Source: an uncultured Lachnospiraceae bacterium
GTDB lineage: Bacteria; Bacillota; Clostridia; Lachnospirales; Lachnospiraceae
NCBI GenBank assembly: GCA_945868485.1
Contig: CAMBLS010000005.1
Coordinates: 1 to 34,783 of the forward strand
Reading direction: 5' to 3'
Length of the DNA stretch: 34,783 bases
The translations under genes were made by a program, and so were the position numbers. The notes under the pieces were generated by a model, which had not been told where the DNA came from, did no database searches, and saw nothing but the letters and a program-made list of their open reading frames with translations. Shown piece by piece: positions 27,263 to 34,783 of the stretch. Position 1 is the first letter of the stretch, and each line of letters begins with the position of its first letter.

Positions 27263-27300
27263 AAGGATGTCAAGCAAAAATGCTTGACATCCTTTCTCTT
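27263..27300 (+). terminator. Rho-independent terminator after the AraC gene
   Basis: Perfect 14-bp stem AAGGATGTCAAGCA-AAAA-TGCTTGACATCCTT followed by TCTCTTTT. Confidence 0.85.
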
Positions 27301-27312
27301 TTGTAGTATTCT
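27284..27312 (+). promoter_or_regulatory. Putative sigma-A promoter for ylxM-ffh, overlapping the upstream terminator stem
   Basis: TTGACA (27284-27289) in the 3' arm of the terminator, 17 nt, TATTCT (27307-27312). Confidence 0.6.
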
Positions 27313-27328
27313 ACCTAAGGTGATTGTA

Positions 27329-27670
27329 ATGGAGAAGATTGTTGAGCAGGGGCTCTTATATGATTTTTATGGAGAACTGCTGACAGAACATCAAAAAAAA
27401 ATTTATGAGGACGTAGTATATAATGACCTTTCTTTGACAGAAATTGCCAAGGAAAACGGCATTTCACGTCAGGGCGTACATGATTTGGTAAGACGTTGCA
27501 ATCATATCCTTCAGGAGTATGAGGATAAGCTGCATTTGATTGCACGCTTCATGAAGGTAAAGAAAAATATAGGACAGCTTCAAGAGCTGACCAATGATAC
27601 AGAAATTTCAAGGGAAGAGCTGATACAGAAGGTTGGAAATATTTCCCGTCAGATATTAGAGGAGCTTTAA
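27329..27670 (+). CDS. ylxM: YlxM-like HTH protein (SRP operon)
   Basis: [56 protein letters not shown]; directly upstream of ffh. Track start 27227 is too early. Confidence 0.9.
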   Translation: MEKIVEQGLLYDFYGELLTEHQKKIYEDVVYNDLSLTEIAKENGISRQGVHDLVRRCNHILQEYEDKLHLIARFMKVKKNIGQLQELTNDTEISREELIQKVGNISRQILEEL

Positions 27671-27673
27671 TCC

Positions 27674-29032
27674 ATGGCATTTGAAAGCTTAACGGATAAA
27701 CTTCAGAATGTATTTAAGAACCTTCGCAGTAAAGGAAGACTTACTGAGGAGGATGTAAAGATAGCGCTTAAGGAAGTAAAGATGGCACTTCTGGAGGCAG
27801 ATGTCAATTTTAAGGTGGTAAAACAGTTTGTTAAGTCGGTGGAAGAAAGAGCCATTGGTTCTGATGTGATGAATGGCTTGAATCCCGGGCAGATGGTCAT
27901 TAAGATCGTAAATGAGGAAATGGTTGCATTGATGGGGTCAGAAACCACTGAAATCCAAATGCAGCCGGGTAAATCCATTACCACTATTATGATGTGTGGT
28001 CTTCAGGGTGCAGGTAAGACGACGACTACTGCTAAGATTGCAGGAAAGCTGAAATTAAAAGGGAAGAAACCACTTCTTGTTGCCTGTGACGTTTACAGAC
28101 CGGCGGCAATCAAACAGTTACAGATTAATGGCGAAAAACAGCAGGTGGATGTTTTTGCTATGGGAGAAAACCAAAATCCTGTTGATATTGCCAGGGCAGC
28201 AATTGAACATGCTAAAAAGAATGGACATAATGTAGTGATTCTTGATACTGCAGGACGTCTGCACATCGATGAGGATATGATGACGGAGCTTCAGAATATC
28301 AAGTCACAGATTGAGGTGCATCAGACACTTTTGGTAGTAGATGCCATGACAGGTCAGGATGCAGTAACTGTTGCAAGGGAATTCGATGAAAAAATTGGAA
28401 TTGATGGTGTAGTACTTTCCAAGATGGATGGTGACACTAGAGGTGGTGCGGCACTTTCAGTAAAAGCTGTTACAGGCAAGCCTATTCTTTATGTGGGTAT
28501 GGGTGAAAAGCTTTCTGATTTGGAGCAGTTCTATCCAGACAGGATGGCAAGCCGTATTCTTGGAATGGGAGATGTACTTTCCCTGATTGAGAAGGCACAG
28601 GAAAGTGTATCCATAGATGAGGCTAAAGAAAAGGAAATGGCTGCCCGAATGAAAAAGGGCAAATTTGATTTTGAAGATTATCTGGAAAGTATGAAGCAGA
28701 TGCGTAACATGGGTGGTCTTGCAAGTATACTTGGCATGATGCCGGGCATGGGCAAGCAAATGGGAAACATTGAATCCATGATAGATGAAAAGCAGCTGGC
28801 AAGAACAGAAGCCATTGTGCTGAGTATGACTCCTGAGGAAAGAAAAAATCCAAAGCTTCTCAATTTAAGTAGAAAAAGTAGGATTGCACGTGGTGCGGGA
28901 GTGGATATGGCAGTAGTAAACCGTTTTGTGAAGCAGTTTGAACAGTCTCAGAAAATGATGAAGCAGATGCCCGGACTTATGGGAGGTAAACGTGGCAGAG
29001 GTGGATTTGGCGGAATGAGATTTCCTTTTTAG
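27674..29032 (+). CDS. ffh: Signal recognition particle protein Ffh
   Basis: GLQGAGKTTTTAKIAGKL, DTAGRLHIDEDMM, SKMDGDTRGGAAL; Met-rich C-terminal M domain. Confidence 0.97.
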   Translation: MAFESLTDKLQNVFKNLRSKGRLTEEDVKIALKEVKMALLEADVNFKVVKQFVKSVEERAIGSDVMNGLNPGQMVIKIVNEEMVALMGSETTEIQMQPGKSITTIMMCGLQGAGKTTTTAKIAGKLKLKGKKPLLVACDVYRPAAIKQLQINGEKQQVDVFAMGENQNPVDIARAAIEHAKKNGHNVVILDTAGRLHIDEDMMTELQNIKSQIEVHQTLLVVDAMTGQDAVTVAREFDEKIGIDGVVLSKMDGDTRGGAALSVKAVTGKPILYVGMGEKLSDLEQFYPDRMASRILGMGDVLSLIEKAQESVSIDEAKEKEMAARMKKGKFDFEDYLESMKQMRNMGGLASILGMMPGMGKQMGNIESMIDEKQLARTEAIVLSMTPEERKNPKLLNLSRKSRIARGAGVDMAVVNRFVKQFEQSQKMMKQMPGLMGGKRGRGGFGGMRFPF

Positions 29033-29040
29033 TTGAAATC

Positions 29041-29072
29041 AGAAACAGCTTTTAAGGGCTTTGTTTCTTTTC
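29041..29072 (+). terminator. Weak hairpin / possible partial terminator between ffh and rpsP
   Basis: AGAAAC-AGC-loop-GCT-(TT)-GTTTCT followed by TTTT; imperfect stem. Confidence 0.4.
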
Positions 29073-29110
29073 AAAATATATAATTAACAAAAATCACGGA
29101 GGTGAAAAAC

Positions 29111-29356
29111 ATGGCAGTAAAAATCAGATTAAGAAGAATGGGTCAGAAAAAAGCTCCTTTCTATAGAATCGTTGTTGCAGACTCCAGATCCCCCAGAGAT
29201 GGAAGATGTATCGAAGAAATCGGAACTTATGATCCTAACACCGACCCCAGTACTTTCAATGTAAATGAAGAACTGGCTAAGAAGTGGCTTGCAAACGGTG
29301 CACAGCCTACAGAAGTTGTCAGCAAGATTTTCAAGCAGGCAGGCATTGAAAAATAA
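29111..29356 (+). CDS. rpsP: 30S ribosomal protein S16
   Basis: [52 protein letters not shown]; start at ATG 29111 rather than GTG 29102. Confidence 0.97.
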   Translation: MAVKIRLRRMGQKKAPFYRIVVADSRSPRDGRCIEEIGTYDPNTDPSTFNVNEELAKKWLANGAQPTEVVSKIFKQAGIEK

Positions 29357-29385
29357 GTTGGTGACAGCCCTTTTGGAGGTGGACT

Positions 29386-29613
29386 ATGAAGGAATTAGTA
29401 GAAGTAATTGCAAAAGCACTTGTTGAGCATCCGGATGAGGTCGTTGTCACCCAGAAGGAAGAAGGTAAGCATATTACCATTGAACTTCATGTCGCTGCAT
29501 CAGATATGGGAAAAGTAATCGGAAAGCAGGGGAGAATTGCCAAGGCAATCCGCTCTGTTGTAAAGGCAGCATCATCCAAAGAAAATCAGAAAGTGGACGT
29601 GGAAATCGTCTAA
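29386..29613 (+). CDS. khpA: KH-domain RNA-binding protein (KhpA/YlqC)
   Basis: 75 aa; GKVIGKQGRIAKAIRSVVKAAS KH motif; between rpsP and rimM. Confidence 0.93.
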   Translation: MKELVEVIAKALVEHPDEVVVTQKEEGKHITIELHVAASDMGKVIGKQGRIAKAIRSVVKAASSKENQKVDVEIV

Positions 29614-29614
29614 T

Positions 29615-29647
29615 AAAAGGGATGTTCTTTCGGGAACATCCTTTTTA
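29615..29647 (+). terminator. Rho-independent terminator/attenuator between khpA and rimM
   Basis: AAAAGGGATGTTC-TTTCG-GGAACATCCTTTTT. Confidence 0.85.
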
Positions 29648-29662
29648 AAATGAGGAATTTGT

Positions 29663-30172
29663 ATGGAAAATTTATTGCAGGTTGGCGTTATCTCATCCAC
29701 TCACGGAGTTCGAGGAGAGGTTAAGGTGTTTCCTACGACGGATGACGTAAAGCGTTTTAAAAAGTTAAAGGAAGTTTTGCTGGATACAGGCAAAGAGCAT
29801 ATATTGCTGCAGATAGAAACTGTAAAGTTTTTTAAGCAGTTTGCTATTTTAAAATTTAAAGATTATGACAGCATTAATGAGATTGAAAAATATAAAGGGA
29901 AAAGCCTTTTTGTCACAAGAGAAAATGCTGTGAAATTAAAAAAAGATGAATATTTTATTGCAGATTTGATTGGCATGCATGTTATAAATGAAGATGGTAC
30001 ATTCACGGGTACTCTAAAGGATGTAATTGAGACTGGAGCCAATGACGTATATGTAGTTCTTTGCGAGGATGGACGGGAGGTTCTGATTCCAGCCATTAAG
30101 GATTGTATTTTATCTGTAAGTATTGATGAGAATATAATGAAGGTACATCTTTTGGATGGTCTTCTTGAGTAG
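29663..30172 (+). CDS. rimM: 16S rRNA processing protein RimM
   Basis: [56 protein letters not shown]; precedes trmD. Confidence 0.95.
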   Translation: MENLLQVGVISSTHGVRGEVKVFPTTDDVKRFKKLKEVLLDTGKEHILLQIETVKFFKQFAILKFKDYDSINEIEKYKGKSLFVTRENAVKLKKDEYFIADLIGMHVINEDGTFTGTLKDVIETGANDVYVVLCEDGREVLIPAIKDCILSVSIDENIMKVHLLDGLLE

Positions 30173-30191
30173 ATATAATGGAGAAAAAGGG

Positions 30192-31001
30192 ATGAATTTT
30201 CATGTACTTACCTTATTTCCTGAAATGATTTTGCAGGGACTTAATACCAGTATTATCGGGAGAGCAATGGCAAAAGGTATTATTACTCTTGAAGCTGTCA
30301 ATATCAGGGATTATACAATAGACAAGCATAAAAAAGTAGATGATTATCCTTACGGAGGCGGTGCCGGCATGTTGATGCAGGCACAGCCAGTTTTTGATGC
30401 GTGGAAAGCAGTAGTTGATCAAATTAGCTTGCGGGGAAGAAGCAAGCAGAAGCCCCGGGTGATTTATGTGACTCCACAGGGAGAAAGATTTCACCAGTCC
30501 ATGGCAAAAGATTTTGCAAAGGAAGATGATCTGATTTTTCTTTGCGGACATTATGAGGGGATAGATGAAAGGGTGCTTGAGGAAATCGTTACAGACTATG
30601 TTTCCATTGGGGACTATGTACTTACCGGAGGAGAATTGCCGGCAATGGTTATGGTAGATGCCATAGCAAGAATGGTTCCGGGAGTGCTTAGTAATAAAGC
30701 CTCCGGAGAGACGGAAAGCTTTAGCAATTATCTGCTGGAGTATCCACAGTATTCAAGACCTGAAGTATGGCATGAGAAGAAAGTTCCGCAGGTGCTTTTG
30801 TCAGGAGATCATAAGAAGATAGAGGAATGGCGGCTTGAACAATCACTTTCTCGAACCAAAGAAAAGAGAAATGACTTATATGAGAAGTGGGTGGAAGAAA
30901 ATCAGGAATATTTTATAAAAAAGGCAAAGAGAGAAGAACGTCAGCGAAAAAAGGAACTGAAGAAAAGGAGCACTGCCAAAAGTGAACAGCTTGTAAAATA
31001 A
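30192..31001 (+). CDS. trmD: tRNA (guanine-N1)-methyltransferase TrmD
   Basis: MNFHVLTLFPEMILQGLNTSIIGRA, DDYPYGGGAGMLMQ, LCGHYEGIDERV; start moved from 30156 (inside rimM) to ATG 30192. Confidence 0.96.
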   Translation: MNFHVLTLFPEMILQGLNTSIIGRAMAKGIITLEAVNIRDYTIDKHKKVDDYPYGGGAGMLMQAQPVFDAWKAVVDQISLRGRSKQKPRVIYVTPQGERFHQSMAKDFAKEDDLIFLCGHYEGIDERVLEEIVTDYVSIGDYVLTGGELPAMVMVDAIARMVPGVLSNKASGETESFSNYLLEYPQYSRPEVWHEKKVPQVLLSGDHKKIEEWRLEQSLSRTKEKRNDLYEKWVEENQEYFIKKAKREERQRKKELKKRSTAKSEQLVK

Positions 31002-31066
31002 TACTTGATTTTTGCAGAATAATGTGATAAATTACTAATGTTGCGAAATTGTGATGGTCCTCTGTT

Positions 31067-31094
31067 ACTCAGGTATTATGAACATCTGATGAGT
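31067..31094 (+). promoter_or_regulatory. Possible structured leader element upstream of rplS
   Basis: ACTC-AGGT-ATTATGAAC-ATCT-GAT-GAGT can fold as a bulged hairpin in the 115-nt trmD-rplS gap. An L19 leader class is known in Firmicutes; no covariance search could be run. Confidence 0.3.
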
Positions 31095-31116
31095 TTACAA
31101 ATTATGGAGGTTTAAA

Positions 31117-31461
31117 ATGAGCGAGATTATTAAGAGCATTGAAAACGAAGCATTAAAGGAAGTAACAGATTTTAACGTAGGTGATACTATTAAGGTTTAC
31201 GGTAAGATCAAGGAAGGTAACCGTGAAAGAATTCAGGTTTTTGAAGGTGTAGTTCTTAAGAGACAGGGAACTGGAGCTAGAGAAACTTTCACAGTAAGAA
31301 AGGCTTCTAACGGTGTTGGTGTGGAGAAGACATGGCCGGTATATTCACCTAATGTAGAGAAGATTGAAGTTGTTCGTAGAGGTAAAGTAAGAAGAGCAAA
31401 ACTTAATTACTTAAGAGATCGTGTTGGTAAGAAGGCCAAAGTAAAAGAAATAGTTAAATAA
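31117..31461 (+). CDS. rplS: 50S ribosomal protein L19
   Basis: [67 protein letters not shown]. Confidence 0.97.
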   Translation: MSEIIKSIENEALKEVTDFNVGDTIKVYGKIKEGNRERIQVFEGVVLKRQGTGARETFTVRKASNGVGVEKTWPVYSPNVEKIEVVRRGKVRRAKLNYLRDRVGKKAKVKEIVK

Positions 31462-31484
31462 TTGAGATTACCATGGTATGAACC

Positions 31485-31518
31485 AAAAGGGCAGTTGGTG
31501 AAACAATTGTCCTTTTCT
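31485..31518 (+). terminator. Rho-independent terminator after rplS
   Basis: AAAAGGGCAGTTG-GTGAAA-CAATTGTCCTTTT (13 bp including two G-U pairs). Confidence 0.8.
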
Positions 31519-31563
31519 TATGTTTATAAATATGTTAGAATGTAGCGAAGCATAATTAATATT

Positions 31564-32178
31564 TTGCTTATGAATGAAGCAGGGAACGGGCATATGGCAA
31601 GGCGCAAAGGATTAACTTTTTACGAAAAGAAAAAGAAAATCAGTAAAGAGATGATACATGAAATATTCAGTACGCTTTTTTATTGCTTTGCAGCAATATT
31701 GTTGGCTGTTGTAATTGTATTTTCATTTGGAATCAAAATCAGTATGATTGGGGTTTCAATGACTCCATCTTTGTATAATGGTCAGGAGGTTTTAATTAAT
31801 AGATTTGTATATAAGCTTTTTGCTCCAAGGAGAGGGGATGTGATAGCCTTTCTACCTAATGGTAATACAAACTCTCACTATTATCTGAAACGTGTGATAG
31901 GTCTTCCAGGTGAAAGGATTCAGATTGTAGGTGGATATGTCTATATAAACGGTGAACTGCTGGCAGAAGATGAGATTTATGACAAAATTGCAGATGCGGG
32001 TATTGCAGAGACAGAAATTGTGTTGGGAACAGATGAATATTTTGTTTTGGGAGATAACCGTAATATGAGCGAGGATAGTCGTTCGGGAAATGTTGGACCG
32101 GTAAATCGTGATGATATTGCAGGTAAGGCATGGTTTCATATGGGGTGTGAGGAAGCCTCCATGGGATTTGTAGAGTAA
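31564..32178 (+). CDS. lepB: Type I signal peptidase (first copy)
   Basis: Catalytic Ser IGVSMTPSL, Lys region YYLKRVIGLPGERI, LGDNRNMSEDSRSGNVGPV; N-terminal TM. Start uncertain (TTG 31564 or ATG 31594). Confidence 0.93.
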   Translation: MLMNEAGNGHMARRKGLTFYEKKKKISKEMIHEIFSTLFYCFAAILLAVVIVFSFGIKISMIGVSMTPSLYNGQEVLINRFVYKLFAPRRGDVIAFLPNGNTNSHYYLKRVIGLPGERIQIVGGYVYINGELLAEDEIYDKIADAGIAETEIVLGTDEYFVLGDNRNMSEDSRSGNVGPVNRDDIAGKAWFHMGCEEASMGFVE

Positions 32179-32195
32179 AAGGAGAATTGATTATT

Positions 32196-33047
32196 ATGAA
32201 TTATCAATGGTATCCGGGGCATATGACGAAAGCCAAACGGATGATGCAGGAGGATGCCAGACTGATTGATCTGATTATTGAGTTGGTAGATGCAAGGGTG
32301 CCTATGAGCAGCAGAAATCCGGATATAGATGAAATAGGTAAGAATAAATTTAGGATTATTCTTCTTAATAAGGCAGATTTAGCAGATCCGCAGTATAATC
32401 TGTTATGGGCAGAATACTTTAAAAATAAAGGATTTTTCGTGCAGGAAATTAACTCAAGGTCTGGTGCTGGAATCAAAAATATTCAGCCGTTGGTGCAGGA
32501 AGCTTGCCGTGAAAAAATTGAACGGGATAGGAAACGTGGCATTATCAACCGACCGGTTAGGGCTATGGTTGCAGGTATCCCTAATGTGGGAAAATCTACA
32601 TTCATTAACTCATTTGCGGGAAAGGCATGCGCAAAAACTGGAAATAAGCCGGGTGTTACCAAGGGAAAACAATGGATTCGATTAAACAAAAATTTGGAAC
32701 TTTTGGATACTCCAGGTATCTTGTGGCCAAAGTTTGAAGACCAGAAGGTAGGAGAGCGTCTTGCATTGATTGGGTCTATCAACGATGAAATCCTCCATGT
32801 TGATGAACTTGCTATGGCGGTCATATCTTATTTACAGAAGGATTATCCAGGTTATTTGCAGGAACGATATCAGATTGAGGGCAGTGAGGATGCTTATCAA
32901 ACGTTGGAGGAAATATGTATCAGCAGACGATGCTTTCAAAAAGGAGAGCAGCCGGATATTTTGCGGGCATCTGCATTTGTGATGGATGATTTTAGAAGCG
33001 GTAAGCTTGGGAAAATAACCTTAGAGCATCCGGAGGAGTGGCAGTGA
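32196..33047 (+). CDS. rbgA: Ribosome biogenesis GTPase RbgA (YlqF)
   Basis: MNYQWYPGHMTKAKRMM; circularly permuted G motifs LLNKADL then GIPNVGKSTFINS and DTPGILWPK. Start at ATG 32196, not TTG 32187. Confidence 0.96.
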   Translation: MNYQWYPGHMTKAKRMMQEDARLIDLIIELVDARVPMSSRNPDIDEIGKNKFRIILLNKADLADPQYNLLWAEYFKNKGFFVQEINSRSGAGIKNIQPLVQEACREKIERDRKRGIINRPVRAMVAGIPNVGKSTFINSFAGKACAKTGNKPGVTKGKQWIRLNKNLELLDTPGILWPKFEDQKVGERLALIGSINDEILHVDELAMAVISYLQKDYPGYLQERYQIEGSEDAYQTLEEICISRRCFQKGEQPDILRASAFVMDDFRSGKLGKITLEHPEEWQ

Positions 33048-33583
33048 ATAGAAAATTAAAAGAGATATTAAGTACAAGGGTATATTTGTTAGTTGTACTG
33101 GTGTTGACATTTTTGGTGGTAACTTATGTAGGGCAGAGGACGCAGGTTATTGGAAGTTCCATGGAACCGATGCTCAGTGATGGAGATAATCTGATTGTTG
33201 ACAAGATTTCTTATCGGTTTCAGGATCCTCAGCGCTTCGACATAATTGTATTTCCCTTTCAATATGAAGAAAATACATATTATATTAAGAGAATCATTGG
33301 ACTCCCTGGGGAAACAGTCTATATTGATGAGAATGGTCAAATTTTTATTAATGATGTTTTATTAAAAGAATCCTATGGCAAGGAAGTTATTTTGGATTCG
33401 GGGAGGGCCTATGAACCCATTACACTTGGCATTGATGAATACTTTGTGATGGGAGACAACAGGAACAACAGCTCAGACAGCCGGGATCCGGCGGTCGGAA
33501 ATATTCACCGTGATGAACTGATTGGAAAGGCATGGGTACGCATCTGGCCCCTGAATAAAATAGGGATGATTAAGCATCAATAA
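33038..33583 (+). CDS. lepB: Type I signal peptidase (second copy)
   Basis: GSSMEPMLSDGDNLIVDKI, YYIKRIIGLPGETV, MGDNRNNSSDSRDPAVGNI; GTG start (33038 or 33044) overlapping rbgA end. Confidence 0.93.
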   Translation: MAVNRKLKEILSTRVYLLVVLVLTFLVVTYVGQRTQVIGSSMEPMLSDGDNLIVDKISYRFQDPQRFDIIVFPFQYEENTYYIKRIIGLPGETVYIDENGQIFINDVLLKESYGKEVILDSGRAYEPITLGIDEYFVMGDNRNNSSDSRDPAVGNIHRDELIGKAWVRIWPLNKIGMIKHQ

Positions 33584-33620
33584 GAGAGAAAGCGATAGAA
33601 AGAAAGCCGAGGCAGTTATT

Positions 33621-34379
33621 ATGGAACAAAAGACAGGTGAGATTAAAGAGATTTTGCAGGCAGCCAGTTTAAATGAGCTGCCTGCCTTTATAAGTACCTA
33701 TGAGAAGGATACGCGTAGCGGAGTAGTGGCGCTGGTCAATAAAGCCAAAAAGAGGCTGGAAGATTATGAAAAGGAATTGTTGCGTACGGAAAAGCTGAAG
33801 GAATATGAAAAAAAATATAGTTCTTTTTCCTATATTTGCGGCATTGATGAGGTGGGAAGAGGACCCCTGGCAGGTCCTGTTGTTGCAGGCGCAGTTATTC
33901 TTCCAAAGGATTGTGATATTTTGTATCTTAATGATTCAAAGAAATTATCCGAAAAAAAGAGAGAAGAGTTATACGATATTATCATGGAAAAGGCGATTTC
34001 CACAGGACTTGGGTTTATAGCACCACAAAGGATTGATGAGATTAATATTCTACAGGCAACCTATGAAGCAATGAGAGAAGCAATCGGCAAGCTGAATCCA
34101 ACTCCGGACTTACTGCTAAATGATGCAGTACACATTCCGGGGGTGCCAATCAAGCAAGTACCAATTATTAAGGGAGATGCCAAAAGTATTTCGATTGCAG
34201 CAGCAAGTATTATTGCCAAAGTAACCAGAGACAGATTGATGGTAAAGTATGATGAGATTTATCCTGAATATGGCTTTGCATCCAATAAGGGATATGGTGC
34301 ACAAATGCATATAGATGCGTTGCGTAAATTTGGACCTACGCCCATCCATAGAAGAAGCTTTATCAAGAATTTTCTCTAA
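33621..34379 (+). CDS. rnhB: Ribonuclease HII
   Basis: CGIDEVGRGPLAGPVVAGAVILP, LNDSKKLSEKKREELYD; 252 aa. Confidence 0.95.
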   Translation: MEQKTGEIKEILQAASLNELPAFISTYEKDTRSGVVALVNKAKKRLEDYEKELLRTEKLKEYEKKYSSFSYICGIDEVGRGPLAGPVVAGAVILPKDCDILYLNDSKKLSEKKREELYDIIMEKAISTGLGFIAPQRIDEINILQATYEAMREAIGKLNPTPDLLLNDAVHIPGVPIKQVPIIKGDAKSISIAAASIIAKVTRDRLMVKYDEIYPEYGFASNKGYGAQMHIDALRKFGPTPIHRRSFIKNFL

Positions 34380-34406
34380 ATAGATCTTTCGCAGAAAGGA
34401 GTGTAT

Positions 34407-34783
34407 ATGAGACTTTCCTCTTTTATTAGCCAGATAAATCAGAATTTTATGGAAAATATGGGAGCAGAGGGCACTTCTTTTTTGGAACAGGGACTTAAAA
34501 ATGGTATGGAAGCTATTTTGGGAAAGCTTCCCGGACAGGCAGTTACAGGTGAGGTTCTGGTTAGAAATGGAAATGATATTCTGATTTCTTTAGGGCAGAA
34601 TCAATTGCTTCAGGCAAAGCTTGAGGGAAATATGGCAGCACAGCCTGGTCAGCTTCTTACCTTTCAGATCAAGAATAACGGTGCATCCAAAGTGGTTTTA
34701 AGTCCACTTTTCGAGAATTTAAGTCAGGATCCCAATGTATCAAAGGCATTGAAGGAGGCTGGTCTTCCTGAAAATAATGTAAC
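34407..34783 (+). CDS. N-terminal part of a YlqG / FliK-like protein (truncated at window end)
   Basis: ORF missing from the track because it runs off the window: MRLSSFISQINQNFMENMGAEGTSFLEQGLKNGMEAILGKLPGQAVTGEVLVRNGNDILISLGQNQLLQAKLEG...; AAAGGAG RBS; location after rnhB as for ylqG in Bacillus subtilis. Confidence 0.6.
   Translation, partial: MRLSSFISQINQNFMENMGAEGTSFLEQGLKNGMEAILGKLPGQAVTGEVLVRNGNDILISLGQNQLLQAKLEGNMAAQPGQLLTFQIKNNGASKVVLSPLFENLSQDPNVSKALKEAGLPENNV

Noticed and set aside
27227-27328. N-terminal extension of YlxM in the ORF track
   Set aside because: Covers the AraC terminator and the putative promoter; conserved YlxM start is [18 protein letters not shown].
31046-31092. 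Hammerhead-ribozyme-like core (GAAA upstream, CTGATGA downstream) in the rplS leader
   Set aside because: The sequences flanking GAAA and CTGATGA cannot form stem II and no suitable stem III/cleavage triplet is visible; probably chance.
1-34783. CRISPR arrays, tRNA/rRNA genes, IS elements, prophage, toxin-antitoxin or retron-like non-coding structures
   Set aside because: No repeat-spacer pattern, cloverleaf, transposase, phage gene or reverse transcriptase was seen in reading both strands; intergenic gaps are short and mostly explained by promoters and terminators.

Overview
The window is a contiguous chromosomal segment of a low-to-mid GC Firmicute, most likely a Lachnospiraceae/Clostridia member (judged from gene order and protein style, no database search). 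About 36 protein-coding genes are supported, all on + except tmcAL. No tRNA, rRNA, CRISPR array, IS element or prophage was seen. Blocks: (1) 3' end of an FtsA-like gene, a WalJ/YycJ-type MBL hydrolase and an ACT + PFL/UPF0210 pair. (2) A tight six-gene cluster (3175-11827) mixing two sugar-importer-type ABC permeases, an unusually long HlyD/RND-type adaptor, a MacB periplasmic-core-like protein with apparently only two TM segments, a 773-aa lipoprotein joining a propeller-like N-terminal half to a solute-binding domain, and a membrane sensor diguanylate cyclase. It has no ATPase gene and is the best candidate for an undescribed system. (3) tmcAL (-), then pta-ackA behind a good promoter with a cre-like site. 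(4) The conserved yceD-rpmF-plsX-acpP-rnc-smc-ftsY block. (5) An insertion of ilvA/tdcB, yitT-like, GH25 and AraC genes that separates ftsY from (6) ylxM-ffh-rpsP-khpA-rimM-trmD-rplS-lepB-rbgA-lepB-rnhB and a YlqG/FliK-like gene cut by the window end. Much of the window is ordinary housekeeping. Several start codons in the ORF track were corrected using RBS or promoter context, and two genes missing from the track (rpmF and the truncated last gene) were added.
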